A stretch of 25,006 bases of DNA, from positions 1-25,006 of the forward strand of contig DAOMHQ010000062.1 in assembly GCA_035430965.1 (NCBI GenBank). The letters run 5' to 3'. Shown piece after piece: positions 6,664 to 16,574 of this stretch. The stretch's first letter is position 1, and each line of letters opens with the position of its first letter. The notes under the pieces are model-generated. The model searched no databases. It saw only the letters and a list, made by a program, of their open reading frames with translations, and had not been told where the DNA came from. The stretch comes from JAKPRU01 sp029568995. GTDB taxonomy: Bacteria; Hinthialibacterota; Hinthialibacteria; Hinthialibacterales; JAKPRU01. A program made the position numbers and the translations under genes.

Positions 6664-8772
6664 ATGGATTCCGCCGTCAGCCGCCGTCTTGTGCTTGTTC
6701 TCACCCTCAGCCTGATGGGATTCGTCGGGTTGGGATTCCGATTATATCAGCTAATGATGCACCCGGAGAAACAGTACTGCAAAAGTCAGAGCGTGATGTA
6801 CCAGGGACATATCTACCTTCCCGCGCAGCGGGGGCAGATTCTGGACCGCCATTCGAATCCACTCGCAACAGAGAAAACGGCATGGGACCTGCATGTAACC
6901 GGTTGTCCGGAGAATCCGGAGGAATTTGCCCGAATTGTCAGCAGCATACTTCATTTGGACGCCGGTACTCTGATGAAACGCCTTCCTGAAAAGAACGGGC
7001 AGGACAAGCTGGTCTCGCAAGATATTCCGGGGGAGATGTACGATCGGTTGGTCATCGTTTTGGAGCAATACAAAGAAACCATGGAGAAAGAGGATCGTTT
7101 CAAATGGTCCTTGCAGCCGCGCTTTCCGCGTTTCTATCCCGAAGGAGAACTGGCTTCCAATGTAATCGGCTATGTCGGGGCAGACCAGGTCGGGCTGGGA
7201 GGAATCGAATACAGATTCCAGGAGCGGCTGGAGGGTGCACCGGAACGGGTGATTGTGCCTGTCGACAGTTCGCGGAATATTCTTGCAGAAAATGATTATA
7301 TCAAACAAGCGAATGTTCGCGGGGCGGATGTCATTCTCACGATCGATGCATGGATACAGCACACGGTGGAGCAAGAGATCCTGGATCTTGTGGATCGGTC
7401 ACAGGCCGCTCAGGCTATGGCTGTGGTCATGAAACCAAAGACCGGAGAAATCCTGGCTATGGCCGCTGTGCCGAGTTTCGATCCGAATGACTATCAACGA
7501 TATGGCGAGTTCCGACGAAAATGCAGACCGGTTACCGATATGTTTGAACCGGGATCGGTCATCAAACCCTTCATCGTCGCAGGAGCGTTGGAGGCCGGTG
7601 TGGTGACACCGGACCAGGTGTTCGATTGCGAACGGGGAAACTATGCCGTCCGAAGTGGAAACGGGAGAGTTCTGAAAATCATCCATGACGATATCCACCG
7701 CTTCGATCGTCTCTCCGTGCGAGACATCGTCGTGCGCAGCTCCAATATTGGAACATGCAAGATTGCAGCTCAATTGGGCGCGACAGGCGTGTCGGATATT
7801 TTAAGACGATTCGGTTTCGGCTCCGTCTCCGGTGTGGAGCTGCCCGGAGAGACTGCGGGAATCCTTCGGTCTCCCGACTCGAAAGGCTGGAGTGCTTTAT
7901 CGATGTTTTCCATCCCTTACGGACAGGAGATGGCGACTAATTGCCTCGTGATTACGACAGCGTATTCGATATTAGCGAATCGGGGTCTCCGAGTGCAACC
8001 CCATATCGTCAAAGGGTATTGCAATCCGGCGGACGGTCGCATTTCTCCGCGAGAGTCGCGACCACCGGAAAGAATCATTGCACCCGAAATAGCCGAACAA
8101 ATTTTGGAGATGCTGATTGGAGTAACCGAAGATCCCGAGGGAACGGGATACCGCTATTGCCGTATACCGGGCTTCCGCGTTGCCGGGAAAACCGGAACGG
8201 CGCAGAAAGCGGGTCCGGCTGGTACATACGCGAAGGGAAAGCGTATCGCCAGCTGGGCCGGTTTCTTCCCGGCATATGACCCAAAAGTAGTCATCTTTCT
8301 GATGGTGGATGAGCCGACAATAGGCAAGTACGGCGGGGAATTGGCCGGAAGTTCCTTTGCTCGAATTGCCAACAGCCTGATCCGGTACTGGGGGCTTTTA
8401 CCCGATCAGATCGAGCCGTGGATCAGTGCGATCTCGCAAAAGATAGAATCCAAAGCGGAGCAGGAAGTGGTCAATGCAACCGAGATCGTGCATCCGAAGA
8501 CGGCGCCGGAACCTGTCCATTGCGGCGTCATGCCGAATCTGATCGGACTGTCCGCAAAGGAAGCTTACCTGCAACTCATTGAGGCCGGTTTTCGAGCCCG
8601 TTTTGAGGGCGAAGGCCGGGTGTTACATCAGGAAATTTCGGCAGGAGAAATCCCGTCCGCCTTTCATGCAGGACAGGTGGTATTGGGATCCGATCCTAGT
8701 GAGATGAAACCAACAGAAGTGTTGGCTTCGGTACCCGACGCGGGGAAACCCGGCGCCAATCAAGGCAAGTAA
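6664..8772 (+). CDS. ftsI: septal peptidoglycan transpeptidase FtsI (class B PBP) with PASTA domain
   Basis: Membrane-anchored transpeptidase that crosslinks septal peptidoglycan together with FtsW. A signal anchor at about residues 8-30 is followed by a dimerisation region starting with AQRGQILDR and a transpeptidase domain. The active-site triad is complete: S298-V-I-K301, S359-S-N361 and K509-T-G511. A single C-terminal PASTA domain (about 618-680, beginning with VMPNLIGLSAKEA) makes the protein 702 aa, longer than E. coli FtsI (588) and closer to the PASTA-bearing SpoVD/PBP2B type. The last ~20 residues are a Pro/Gly-rich tail. It directly follows ftsL; a 92-bp spacer without visible signals separates it from murE. 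Confidence 0.95.
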   Translation: MDSAVSRRLVLVLTLSLMGFVGLGFRLYQLMMHPEKQYCKSQSVMYQGHIYLPAQRGQILDRHSNPLATEKTAWDLHVTGCPENPEEFARIVSSILHLDAGTLMKRLPEKNGQDKLVSQDIPGEMYDRLVIVLEQYKETMEKEDRFKWSLQPRFPRFYPEGELASNVIGYVGADQVGLGGIEYRFQERLEGAPERVIVPVDSSRNILAENDYIKQANVRGADVILTIDAWIQHTVEQEILDLVDRSQAAQAMAVVMKPKTGEILAMAAVPSFDPNDYQRYGEFRRKCRPVTDMFEPGSVIKPFIVAGALEAGVVTPDQVFDCERGNYAVRSGNGRVLKIIHDDIHRFDRLSVRDIVVRSSNIGTCKIAAQLGATGVSDILRRFGFGSVSGVELPGETAGILRSPDSKGWSALSMFSIPYGQEMATNCLVITTAYSILANRGLRVQPHIVKGYCNPADGRISPRESRPPERIIAPEIAEQILEMLIGVTEDPEGTGYRYCRIPGFRVAGKTGTAQKAGPAGTYAKGKRIASWAGFFPAYDPKVVIFLMVDEPTIGKYGGELAGSSFARIANSLIRYWGLLPDQIEPWISAISQKIESKAEQEVVNATEIVHPKTAPEPVHCGVMPNLIGLSAKEAYLQLIEAGFRARFEGEGRVLHQEISAGEIPSAFHAGQVVLGSDPSEMKPTEVLASVPDAGKPGANQGK

Positions 8773-8864
8773 TCTGTATCTGTGATCCTGCGGAATTCTG
8801 TCGCGGGAATATTCGGTGCACCGCTCAATCCGCCTTCCATCGGGAAGGTAAAGAGTGTACCCCA

Positions 8865-10322
8865 ATGGTTGAGGCTAGCGTGATATTTGACAACGTCCGG
8901 ATAGTAGAGACCTGTGGAGAAATCCCGGCGTCGTTCGACAGGATTGTCTACGACTCCCGACAAGTCTGTCCCGGTGCATTATTCGTGGCCTTGAGGGGCA
9001 AGCGAACGGATGGGCACGGCTATCTTGCCCAAGCCTTCGCATCCGGAGCCTCCGCCGCTCTTGTTGAAAAAATTCCTCACCCCGCACCCGGACCGTGCCT
9101 CCGAGTCCAGAATACGCTTGCCGCTCTCCCACTCGTCGCTGCGGCCTTCTATGGAAATCCGTCGCACGATCTTACCGTGGCCGCCATCACAGGTAGCAAC
9201 GGCAAAACGAGTACAACCTACCTGGTCGAAGCCATGTGGATACGGGCCGGATTTCCCTGTGCCGTCATCGGGACTATCGAGTACCGATGGAAGAACCGTC
9301 TTGTCAAGGCAACCAATACAACACCGCTCTCACTCGATCTTCAGCGGATGCTTGCGGAAATCCGAGAAGACGATGTCCGGCACGTAGCGATGGAAGTCTC
9401 TTCCCATGCCCTGCGATTGCACCGTGTGGACGGGATTCGATTCCGAACAGCTACCTTTACAAATTTGTCTCCGGAACATCTTGATTTCCATAGAGATATG
9501 GATGACTACCGAGAAGCAAAGGCCCTGTTGTTTACCGATCACCTCGCTTCCAACGGGTTGGGCGTCATCAATACGGACGATCAAAACGGCCGAACGATCT
9601 ACGAGAGACTAAATGTACGGAATCGACTTTCTTTTGCTCTGGATAGTCCGTCGGATATCGCCGCCCGGGAATATTCTCTGAACCTGGAGGGAACCGGATT
9701 TCTCCTTCATACCCCCTCCTGGGACCGTTGGGTTCAGTCGCCATTACTGGGTGAACATAATCTTCGGAATCTGTTAGGAGCTGCCGCCACCGGATTCGCA
9801 CTGGGGCTGTCGGAGGATGCGATTGTCGGGGGGATTGAGTCGGTTCGAAATATTCCCGGTCGATTGGAATCAATACCGAATAATAGACGCGTACAAATTC
9901 TCGTTGATTACGCACACACACCGGACGGCCTGGAACAGGTTCTCTCAACGATCGCTTCCCTGCCTCACGGCAGACTGGTTACCGTTTTCGGATGCGGAGG
10001 CGACCGCGACCGAACCAAACGTCCTGTGATGGGAAGGATTGCACTGAAATACAGCGATCAGGTGATCGTCACATCCGACAATCCGCGAACAGAGGACCCA
10101 ATATCCATTATTGCAGAGATCGAGAAAGGCATGACTACCGGGAAAGAGCGCTACAAAGTGATCCCAGACCGTCGGGAAGCCATCCGCTACGGGTTGGAGA
10201 TCGCAGGGCAAAATGACGTTCTCCTGGTTGCGGGAAAGGGTCATGAGACAACCCAGACTATTGGCACGGTCGCCTATCCGTTTGATGACCGTGAGATTAT
10301 ACGAGGAATTCTGGCGGAATAG
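8865..10322 (+). CDS. murE: UDP-MurNAc-tripeptide synthetase MurE, meso-DAP type
   Basis: Cytoplasmic ATP-dependent ligase that adds the third stem-peptide residue to UDP-MurNAc-L-Ala-D-Glu. The three Mur ligase domains are in order: N-terminal UDP-binding part with YDSRQVCPGALFVAL, the ATP P-loop G110-SNGKTST-117 with the downstream EVSSHAL and NLSPEHLDFH motifs, and the C-terminal domain with DYAHTPDGLE and GCGGDRDRTKRP. The amino-acid selectivity motif reads D405-N-P-R408, the form typical of enzymes that add meso-diaminopimelate rather than lysine. The length, 485 aa, is normal. The ATG has only a poor ribosome binding site; translation may depend on coupling across the operon. Confidence 0.95.
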   Translation: MVEASVIFDNVRIVETCGEIPASFDRIVYDSRQVCPGALFVALRGKRTDGHGYLAQAFASGASAALVEKIPHPAPGPCLRVQNTLAALPLVAAAFYGNPSHDLTVAAITGSNGKTSTTYLVEAMWIRAGFPCAVIGTIEYRWKNRLVKATNTTPLSLDLQRMLAEIREDDVRHVAMEVSSHALRLHRVDGIRFRTATFTNLSPEHLDFHRDMDDYREAKALLFTDHLASNGLGVINTDDQNGRTIYERLNVRNRLSFALDSPSDIAAREYSLNLEGTGFLLHTPSWDRWVQSPLLGEHNLRNLLGAAATGFALGLSEDAIVGGIESVRNIPGRLESIPNNRRVQILVDYAHTPDGLEQVLSTIASLPHGRLVTVFGCGGDRDRTKRPVMGRIALKYSDQVIVTSDNPRTEDPISIIAEIEKGMTTGKERYKVIPDRREAIRYGLEIAGQNDVLLVAGKGHETTQTIGTVAYPFDDREIIRGILAE

Positions 10323-10373
10323 CCGATGTATCCTTACACCGCAACAATACCGATCGACACAAGGAAAGGTGAG

Positions 10374-11774
10374 ATGTCGTTCATTTGGCACGGAACAGAT
10401 CTTATGGTAGCCACGAACGGACATTCCGTTGGAGCAATCCCGGACTCCGTTACAGGCATCTCCAGCGATTCCCGGACGATCAACGGTGGAGATCTCTTTG
10501 TGGCGTTGCGCGGCGAGCAATTCGACGGACATGACTACCTCCATGATGCCCGAATGGCCGGAGCCGCTGTGGCATTAATCGACGAACTGTATTTGAAGCA
10601 AAATGCATCCAATCTACCCCTTCCTTCGATTGTTGTAGAAGATACGCTTCTGGCGTACGGGAATCTCGCCCGGTATTATCGCCGTTGTCTGTCCTTTTCC
10701 GTCGCAGCAATTACCGGTAGTGTCGGAAAATCCACGACCCGCAGGATGGTCGCTCAGATTCTTCAAAGAAAATTCCACATTCATGAAACGCAGAAAAATT
10801 ACAATAATTTGATCGGCACCCCGAAAACTCTTCTGGAGACGAATCCCGATACGGAGGTCGTGGTTCTGGAGCATGGGATTGACCGTCCCGGCGAAATGCT
10901 CCGCCTTGCCAGGATCTCCGAACCGAACGTCGGCATTGTCGTATCCATCGCACCCTGCCACCTGGAAAGGCTCGGCACGCTCGAAGGAATCGCAACCGAG
11001 AAAGGAATGCTCCTTACGGAAATCCAGCCGAACGGATGGGGGGTTATCAATCTCGACAGCCCATTTGCATCCTACCTCCAGTCTCTACCCCCTCGTTCCC
11101 TGTGCTTCAGTTCCCAGCGGCATGCACCGGTGCAGTGTATTCATGTCGAGACAGATGATCTGGCCCGTGCTCACTTTGTCGTTCGCGATCCTCATGGAAC
11201 ATGGTCGTGTCATTTGTCCGTACCCGGCGCTCATCTGGTTACAAATGCTCTTGCCGCCTGGTGCGTTGGAGAAATTTACGGTGTTCCATCGGAGGAGAGA
11301 GCCTTGGCACTGCAGAAGTTTCAGGGCGACTGGGGTCGCCTTCGCCGCCGCGCGGGCGTTAATGGTTCAATCATACTGGATGATGTCTACAATGCAAATC
11401 CGGTTGCTTTTCACGCCGCTCTCGACACACTCCGACGCTCCTCCGCGTCGCGGAGAATCGCTATAATCGGAAATATGCTGGATCTTGGCCCGCACTCTCC
11501 CGAGTATCACCGTCTTCTCGGTCAGGATCTTTCGGACTATAACATTGATTATCTCTTCACTCTTGGCGATCTCTCATCCTACGTGATTGATGGGGCAATT
11601 GAAAAAGGCTTTTCCCAAAATCATGTTTTTCTCTGTACAGATCACGATGAATTGGCTGAACAACTAGTGGATTTTGTCAAACCGGGTGATTTAATATTAG
11701 TTAAGGCTTCCCGCGGAATGGCACTCGAATCCATCGTGGAGCGAATCCTCGATTCAACAGACGACACAGATTGA
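10374..11774 (+). CDS. murF: UDP-MurNAc-tripeptide D-alanyl-D-alanine ligase MurF
   Basis: Adds the D-Ala-D-Ala dipeptide to complete the cytoplasmic UDP-MurNAc-pentapeptide. Visible landmarks are SSDSRTINGGDLFVAL near the N-terminus, the P-loop G115-SVGKST-121, the QKNYNNLIGTPKTLL segment typical of MurF, EHGIDRPGEM, and the C-terminal LDDVYNANPVAF motif. The start is taken at 10374 because AAGGA lies eight bases upstream and the product then begins as MurF proteins do. An in-frame ATG at 10326, three bases after murE, would add 16 atypical residues and has no good ribosome binding site. The length of 466 aa is normal. The stop is 11 bp before mraY. Confidence 0.94.
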   Translation: MSFIWHGTDLMVATNGHSVGAIPDSVTGISSDSRTINGGDLFVALRGEQFDGHDYLHDARMAGAAVALIDELYLKQNASNLPLPSIVVEDTLLAYGNLARYYRRCLSFSVAAITGSVGKSTTRRMVAQILQRKFHIHETQKNYNNLIGTPKTLLETNPDTEVVVLEHGIDRPGEMLRLARISEPNVGIVVSIAPCHLERLGTLEGIATEKGMLLTEIQPNGWGVINLDSPFASYLQSLPPRSLCFSSQRHAPVQCIHVETDDLARAHFVVRDPHGTWSCHLSVPGAHLVTNALAAWCVGEIYGVPSEERALALQKFQGDWGRLRRRAGVNGSIILDDVYNANPVAFHAALDTLRRSSASRRIAIIGNMLDLGPHSPEYHRLLGQDLSDYNIDYLFTLGDLSSYVIDGAIEKGFSQNHVFLCTDHDELAEQLVDFVKPGDLILVKASRGMALESIVERILDSTDDTD

Positions 11775-11785
11775 GGAGAAGAAAC

Positions 11786-12886
11786 GTGGCGCTTCTATTT
11801 CTATATCCGTTGCGCGAAAGTATCGGAGTCTTCAACGTTTTCGGCTATATCTCGTTCCGCGCAGCCATGGCTGCTGTCACAGCGATGATTATCGGTGTGG
11901 TGGTCGGGCCTGTGCTGATTCGTTGGCTCCGCCAATTACGAATCGGTCAGACCATTCGCGGAGAGGGCATCAAGGAACTCTACGAAAAGCATAAGGGCAA
12001 GGCAGGAACCCCAACCATGGGAGGCATCCTGATCCTCTTTTCTATTCTGATATCAACGCTGTTATGGGGTAATTTGAGCAACAAATTGGTGGTCCTTGTG
12101 ATTATTGTAACTCTGTTGCTGGGCTTCCTGGGCATGATTGACGATTATCAAAAATTGCGCAAGAAGATGTATCGCGGTCTTCGAGGTCGCGACAAATTAT
12201 TGGTTCAATTCGCAATCGGCGGTCTGTTAGGATTGTATTTTTACCTAGATCCCCTGACCGCCAAGCATGCGCATGAGATCCCGGTCCCATTCCTCAAGAA
12301 CACGTTTATCTGGTTGGGATTGTTATATATACCCTTTGTTGCGATCGTAATCACCGGGGCTTCCAACGCCGTGAATTTGACGGATGGTCTTGACGGATTG
12401 GCAAGCGGATGCGTCATCATGGCCGCGTCCGCCTTTACCGTTCTCGCCTATATCGTTGGAAGAACCGATTGGAGCGTCTATCTCGCAATTCCATTCGTCC
12501 CGGAAACCGGAGAATTGACTGTGTTCTGCGCTGCTCTGGTCGGAGCCACAATGAGTTTCCTATGGTTTAACGCACATCCCGCGGAGGTTTTTATGGGCGA
12601 TACCGGGAGTCTTTCTCTTGGGGGTGCTCTTGGTGTAATTGCCGTCATGCTGAAGCAGGAATTGCTTCTTCTGATTATCGGTGGAGTTTTTGTTATCGAG
12701 GCCCTTTCTGTAATGATCCAGGTTGCATCTTATCGTCTACGGGGTGGAAAACGAGTATTCCTGATGGCCCCCATTCATCATCACTTCGAGATGTTGGGGT
12801 GGCCGGAATCGAAGATCATCACGCGCTTTTGGATTGTTGCGGCTGTATTAGCGTTATTTGGTCTGGCCACCCTGAAAATCCGATAG
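11786..12886 (+). CDS. mraY: phospho-MurNAc-pentapeptide translocase MraY
   Basis: Integral membrane enzyme that transfers phospho-MurNAc-pentapeptide to undecaprenyl phosphate, giving lipid I. About ten transmembrane segments are visible. Catalytic signatures are DDYQKL after the third hydrophobic stretch, NLTDGLDGLA, FMGDTGSL and the C-terminal PIHHHFE histidine motif. The start is a GTG at 11786, seven bases after an AGGAG, giving the typical N-terminus with NVFGYISFRA; a TTG at 11771 overlapping the murF stop would add five charged residues with no ribosome binding site. Length 366 aa against 360 in E. coli. Confidence 0.96.
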   Translation: MALLFLYPLRESIGVFNVFGYISFRAAMAAVTAMIIGVVVGPVLIRWLRQLRIGQTIRGEGIKELYEKHKGKAGTPTMGGILILFSILISTLLWGNLSNKLVVLVIIVTLLLGFLGMIDDYQKLRKKMYRGLRGRDKLLVQFAIGGLLGLYFYLDPLTAKHAHEIPVPFLKNTFIWLGLLYIPFVAIVITGASNAVNLTDGLDGLASGCVIMAASAFTVLAYIVGRTDWSVYLAIPFVPETGELTVFCAALVGATMSFLWFNAHPAEVFMGDTGSLSLGGALGVIAVMLKQELLLLIIGGVFVIEALSVMIQVASYRLRGGKRVFLMAPIHHHFEMLGWPESKIITRFWIVAAVLALFGLATLKIR

Positions 12887-12916
12887 CCGGTGGTCCAAAA
12901 AACAAGGATTCGGTCA

Positions 12917-14308
12917 ATGGTATTGGAACAGATTGACGGACGACGTTTCACAAGGAGATTCGAGCATCGAAATCTTCGTGGTGCTACGGTCATGGTCATC
13001 GGCATGGCCCGAACCGGACAGGCCATCACCGATTTCCTCTTGCAGCAGGGCGCCAGAGTGATTGCCGCCGATACGGATCATTCCAAGCAAGGCAGCCTTG
13101 AGGAACGATACAAAGGGCAGCCGGTCCAGTTTCTTCTGGGGCCGCATCAGGCAACGGAAAAACTGGATCTCATCATCCTCAGCCCTGGAGTTCCCTGCAC
13201 GGGAGATTTCTTCGACTGGGTAGAAACAAACCATATCCCCGTGTTGGGTGAACTGGAATTGGCTTCCCGCTTCCTCAAACGTCCGATTATTGCGGTTACA
13301 GGAACAAATGGGAAAACCACAATCACGGGAATGATCTCGCATATTCTCGTACGCTCCGGGTACGTAGGGGAAACGGCCGGCAACATCGGGAAACCCCTGG
13401 CCTCTCTTGTGACCGAAGGGCGGGCGGAAAGCCCTGAACCGTTGGTACTCGAGGTCAGTAGTTTTCAATTGGAGACCATCCAGTACTTCCGACCAAGAGT
13501 AGCGATAATCTGTAATCTTGCGCCGGATCATTTGGATCGTTATGCCACTGTTCAGGACTATTATGAAACAAAAAGCCTGATTTCATCCAATCAAACTCAG
13601 GAAGATTGCTTATGGATCGGCCCGGGAGTGGCGGAACTATGCTACCCGCTAACCGAGGCCGTCATCCAACACTTTGGCATCGGGGAACACAGCGAGGAGG
13701 GATTGTATGAAATTCATGACACGGTGCATCAGCGAATCGGCGATTTCATTGAGTCGATGAAGATTCCCTGGTGGAAAGGCACTCTGATTCAAACCCGTCT
13801 TAATGCGATGGCAGCGGTCGGCGCAGCGAACAGTCTGGGGATCCCGGCCTTTGCCGGTTTCAATGCATTACAGGACTACAGACCGCCCAGGCATCGCCTG
13901 GAATTCATTGCGTCCGTTCATGACATCGCATGCTATAACGATTCCAAAGCAACCAATGTCCATGCGGTATGCGCGGCACTTCAATCCGTTCCTGCTCCCA
14001 TCTTCCTGATTGCGGGTGGACGTTACAAGGGCGATCCGCTGGATCCACTGGTCCCACTGATTCGGGAGAAGGTGCGACACATTTACCTTCTCGGCGAATC
14101 CGCGATAGATTTTGCCCATGCGCTGTCACCATTTACGGAAATCACGATTGTCCGGAACATGCAGGAAGCCGTACAAAGGGCACTGACAGAACAGATCGGC
14201 CCGGCAACTCTGCTTCTTTCGCCTGCCTGTGCCAGTTGGGATATGTACCAGAACTATGAACAGCGTGGTGATGATTTCGCCAAGGCAGTCCGGGAGGTGG
14301 CGGGATGA
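12917..14308 (+). CDS. murD: UDP-MurNAc-L-alanine:D-glutamate ligase MurD
   Basis: Cytoplasmic Mur ligase that attaches D-glutamate to UDP-MurNAc-L-Ala. It has the N-terminal Rossmann-like motif VIGMARTG, the P-loop G129-TNGKTT-135, the EVSSFQLE motif, NLAPDHLDRY, and C-terminal YNDSKATNVHA and LIAGGRYKG motifs, all typical of MurD. The start at 12917 has AGGA eight bases upstream. A GTG at 12890 would add nine residues without a ribosome binding site. About 30 bp separate it from mraY, and its TGA overlaps the ftsW ATG (ATGA). Length 463 aa; E. coli has 438. Confidence 0.95.
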   Translation: MVLEQIDGRRFTRRFEHRNLRGATVMVIGMARTGQAITDFLLQQGARVIAADTDHSKQGSLEERYKGQPVQFLLGPHQATEKLDLIILSPGVPCTGDFFDWVETNHIPVLGELELASRFLKRPIIAVTGTNGKTTITGMISHILVRSGYVGETAGNIGKPLASLVTEGRAESPEPLVLEVSSFQLETIQYFRPRVAIICNLAPDHLDRYATVQDYYETKSLISSNQTQEDCLWIGPGVAELCYPLTEAVIQHFGIGEHSEEGLYEIHDTVHQRIGDFIESMKIPWWKGTLIQTRLNAMAAVGAANSLGIPAFAGFNALQDYRPPRHRLEFIASVHDIACYNDSKATNVHAVCAALQSVPAPIFLIAGGRYKGDPLDPLVPLIREKVRHIYLLGESAIDFAHALSPFTEITIVRNMQEAVQRALTEQIGPATLLLSPACASWDMYQNYEQRGDDFAKAVREVAG

Positions 14309-15468
14309 ATTTTAAGAAGTCTTTTGTGATTGTTGCCTTGTTCATTGTGACCCTGGCGCTGGTCATGGTAGGACTGATCATACTATCCAGCGCCAGCGCG
14401 GCTTTATTAATCAGGGGAGGCCCCGACCAGAATCTATACATACATTTAGGTAAACAGTTGATATGGTTGGCATTGGGACTGGGGCTGATGGGGTTGGCTA
14501 CACAATTCGATTACAATCTTCTTCGCCCTCTGGCAAGGCCGTTTCTTCTTTTCAACATGGTTCTGCTAGCCGCCGTTCTGTGGTCTCCATTGGGATATAC
14601 GATCAATAGTGCCAGACGTTGGTTGGATCTGGGCTTCATTCATATCCAGCCGTCCGAGCTCGCCAAGCTGACCATGATCTTGTATCTGGCAGAGAGTTGG
14701 AGCCGCAAATACGAGGATCTGGAGGATTTCTGGCGAGGTGTTGTTCCAACCTTCACGGTGATCGGTGTAATCCTGGCGATGATCTTCCCTCAACCGGACA
14801 AAGGAACCGCCTTTTTCCTGGGCAGCCTTTGCGTGATGCTATGGTTTATTGCCGGAGGCAACGTCCGGCGCATCCTGCCGATTCTCTGTATCTTGCTGGC
14901 GGTGACTTTACTTCTGATTGCCAGCGACGACTATTCCCGAAGACGAATCACCGGCTTCTTGTTTGGGGAAAGTGACCATATTCGAATGTCGAAGGTTGCC
15001 TTCGCGAACGGTAGTTGGAGCGGCGTCGGAGTTGGCCAGAGTCGGCAGGCAATGGGATTTTTACCCGAGCCGAATACGGACTTCATCTTTGCGGTGTATG
15101 CCGAGGAGTTAGGGTTTGTTGGTTGTATCCTGATGCTCTCCGCATTCGCCACTATTGTACTGATTTCGGTCTACGTAGCGTTAAAGTGCGATGATTTGTT
15201 CGGTTCTCTGGTTTCCGCCGGGTGTGGCCTGTGCATCGGTTTCCAGGCATTCCTGAACATCGCCGTCGTAACAAAAGTCGTACCGACGAAGGGGATCTCC
15301 CTGCCATTTATTTCTTACGGCGGATCTTCCCTGGCTGTATTCATGGTCATGGTCGGCCTGATTATGAATGTTGCCGGTTCGACTCTGCGGGGCGATGTTT
15401 CGGATAGAACTACGTATCCAAAACGGAGGCGGCAATCATCGGCGGAGCTTCATCCGCTGAGTATTTGA
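14305..15468 (+). CDS. ftsW: septal peptidoglycan glycosyltransferase FtsW (SEDS)
   Basis: Polytopic SEDS family protein that polymerises lipid II at the septum in partnership with the FtsI transpeptidase. Nine to ten hydrophobic helices are visible. Family motifs in order are NSARRWLDLGF, IQPSELAKL, PDKGTA (with the conserved Asp of the large periplasmic loop region), EELGF and PFISYGGSSL. The position between murD and murG is the standard one for FtsW rather than RodA. The start overlaps the murD stop by four bases. The C-terminal ~25 residues are basic and cytoplasmic. Length 387 aa. Confidence 0.95.
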   Translation: MNFKKSFVIVALFIVTLALVMVGLIILSSASAALLIRGGPDQNLYIHLGKQLIWLALGLGLMGLATQFDYNLLRPLARPFLLFNMVLLAAVLWSPLGYTINSARRWLDLGFIHIQPSELAKLTMILYLAESWSRKYEDLEDFWRGVVPTFTVIGVILAMIFPQPDKGTAFFLGSLCVMLWFIAGGNVRRILPILCILLAVTLLLIASDDYSRRRITGFLFGESDHIRMSKVAFANGSWSGVGVGQSRQAMGFLPEPNTDFIFAVYAEELGFVGCILMLSAFATIVLISVYVALKCDDLFGSLVSAGCGLCIGFQAFLNIAVVTKVVPTKGISLPFISYGGSSLAVFMVMVGLIMNVAGSTLRGDVSDRTTYPKRRRQSSAELHPLSI

Positions 15469-15482
15469 TTCGGAGACGAGGC

Positions 15483-16574
15483 ATGAACGGACTGTTTATC
15501 GTCACAGGAGGAGGAACCGGGGGGCATCTATACCCGGCGCTTTCCGTCGCCTGCGAGGCAAGAAAACGCAGACCCGACCAACCTCTTCTCTATATTGGAG
15601 GGGATTCACCTGCAGAAAGAAGAAAGGTAGAGAAACTGGGGATTCCATTTCAAAGTTATCCTCTCCGCGGGCTGCGTCGTCACCGAATACTTCAGAATTT
15701 CGGTATATTATTGGAACATGCAAAGGCCACTGCTCGGATCAAAAGAATACTTAACGCGGCCCCCACAGGAATCGTGTTCGGTGTCGGCGGATATGCTTCT
15801 GCGCCAGCCGTTCTGGCTGCGCGAATCGCTCGGTGGCCCATCGTTCTTCACGAACAGAATAGTTATCCGGGTGTTGTCAATCGCTGGTTCTCAAAATATG
15901 CACGGGCAATCTGTATAACCTATGAGGAATGCAAGTCCTATCTCAGCGGTCCCCAACCGATATTGACCGGTTTGCCCATCCGACCGGAAGTCCTTCCTCC
16001 CGAAGGCTGGAATCGTTCGGAACACTTGAATAATCCGCCTTGCATTCTCGTGCTGGGCGGCAGTCAGGGAGCCAGATCGCTTGTTGAAACGGTATTGGAC
16101 ACCTCACTACGCATGGACGAAATGAACTACCCCTATCGCATGGTATTGCAGACAGGGGAAAGAAATCAAGATATTGCGGAGACATTTCCCCCGCGTTCCC
16201 ATGTGTCAGCACCCGCCTTTATCGAGGACATGGCCTCCGTGTACAAATCGGCGGATCTGCTAATTTGTCGGGCGGGGGCTGCGACACTGGCGGAGGCCGC
16301 CGCATGGCAATTGCCGGCGATCCTCGTTCCCCTCCCGACGTCTACCGGCAACCATCAAATGAAGAACGCACTCCATTATCAACGGACAGGCCGCGCTCAT
16401 GTCATCGCACAAGGAGATCTTAACAGAGATCTTCTGTTCCACGCGATCTTTCGCATTTTGGAGGATGATTCCAGACGGAAATCCATGATCGTCGGAATGG
16501 CGTCACAGGCGGATCTTCAGGCCCACGTGAAAATCATGGATGTCATTGAATCCGTGGCAGGAGGTCTCTCATGA
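15483..16574 (+). CDS. murG: lipid II synthase MurG (UDP-GlcNAc transferase)
   Basis: Peripheral membrane GT-B glycosyltransferase that adds GlcNAc to lipid I, making lipid II. The N-terminal glycine-rich motif TGGGTGGH spans residues 8-15; HEQNSYPGVVNR, LVLGGSQGARS and the donor-site segment CRAGAATLAEAAA followed by NHQMKNA are all family hallmarks. The start at 15483 has GGAG seven bases upstream. A TTG at 15465 overlapping the ftsW stop would add six residues and is less likely. Length 363 aa; E. coli has 355. The gene ends in an ATGA overlap with murC. Confidence 0.96.
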   Translation: MNGLFIVTGGGTGGHLYPALSVACEARKRRPDQPLLYIGGDSPAERRKVEKLGIPFQSYPLRGLRRHRILQNFGILLEHAKATARIKRILNAAPTGIVFGVGGYASAPAVLAARIARWPIVLHEQNSYPGVVNRWFSKYARAICITYEECKSYLSGPQPILTGLPIRPEVLPPEGWNRSEHLNNPPCILVLGGSQGARSLVETVLDTSLRMDEMNYPYRMVLQTGERNQDIAETFPPRSHVSAPAFIEDMASVYKSADLLICRAGAATLAEAAAWQLPAILVPLPTSTGNHQMKNALHYQRTGRAHVIAQGDLNRDLLFHAIFRILEDDSRRKSMIVGMASQADLQAHVKIMDVIESVAGGLS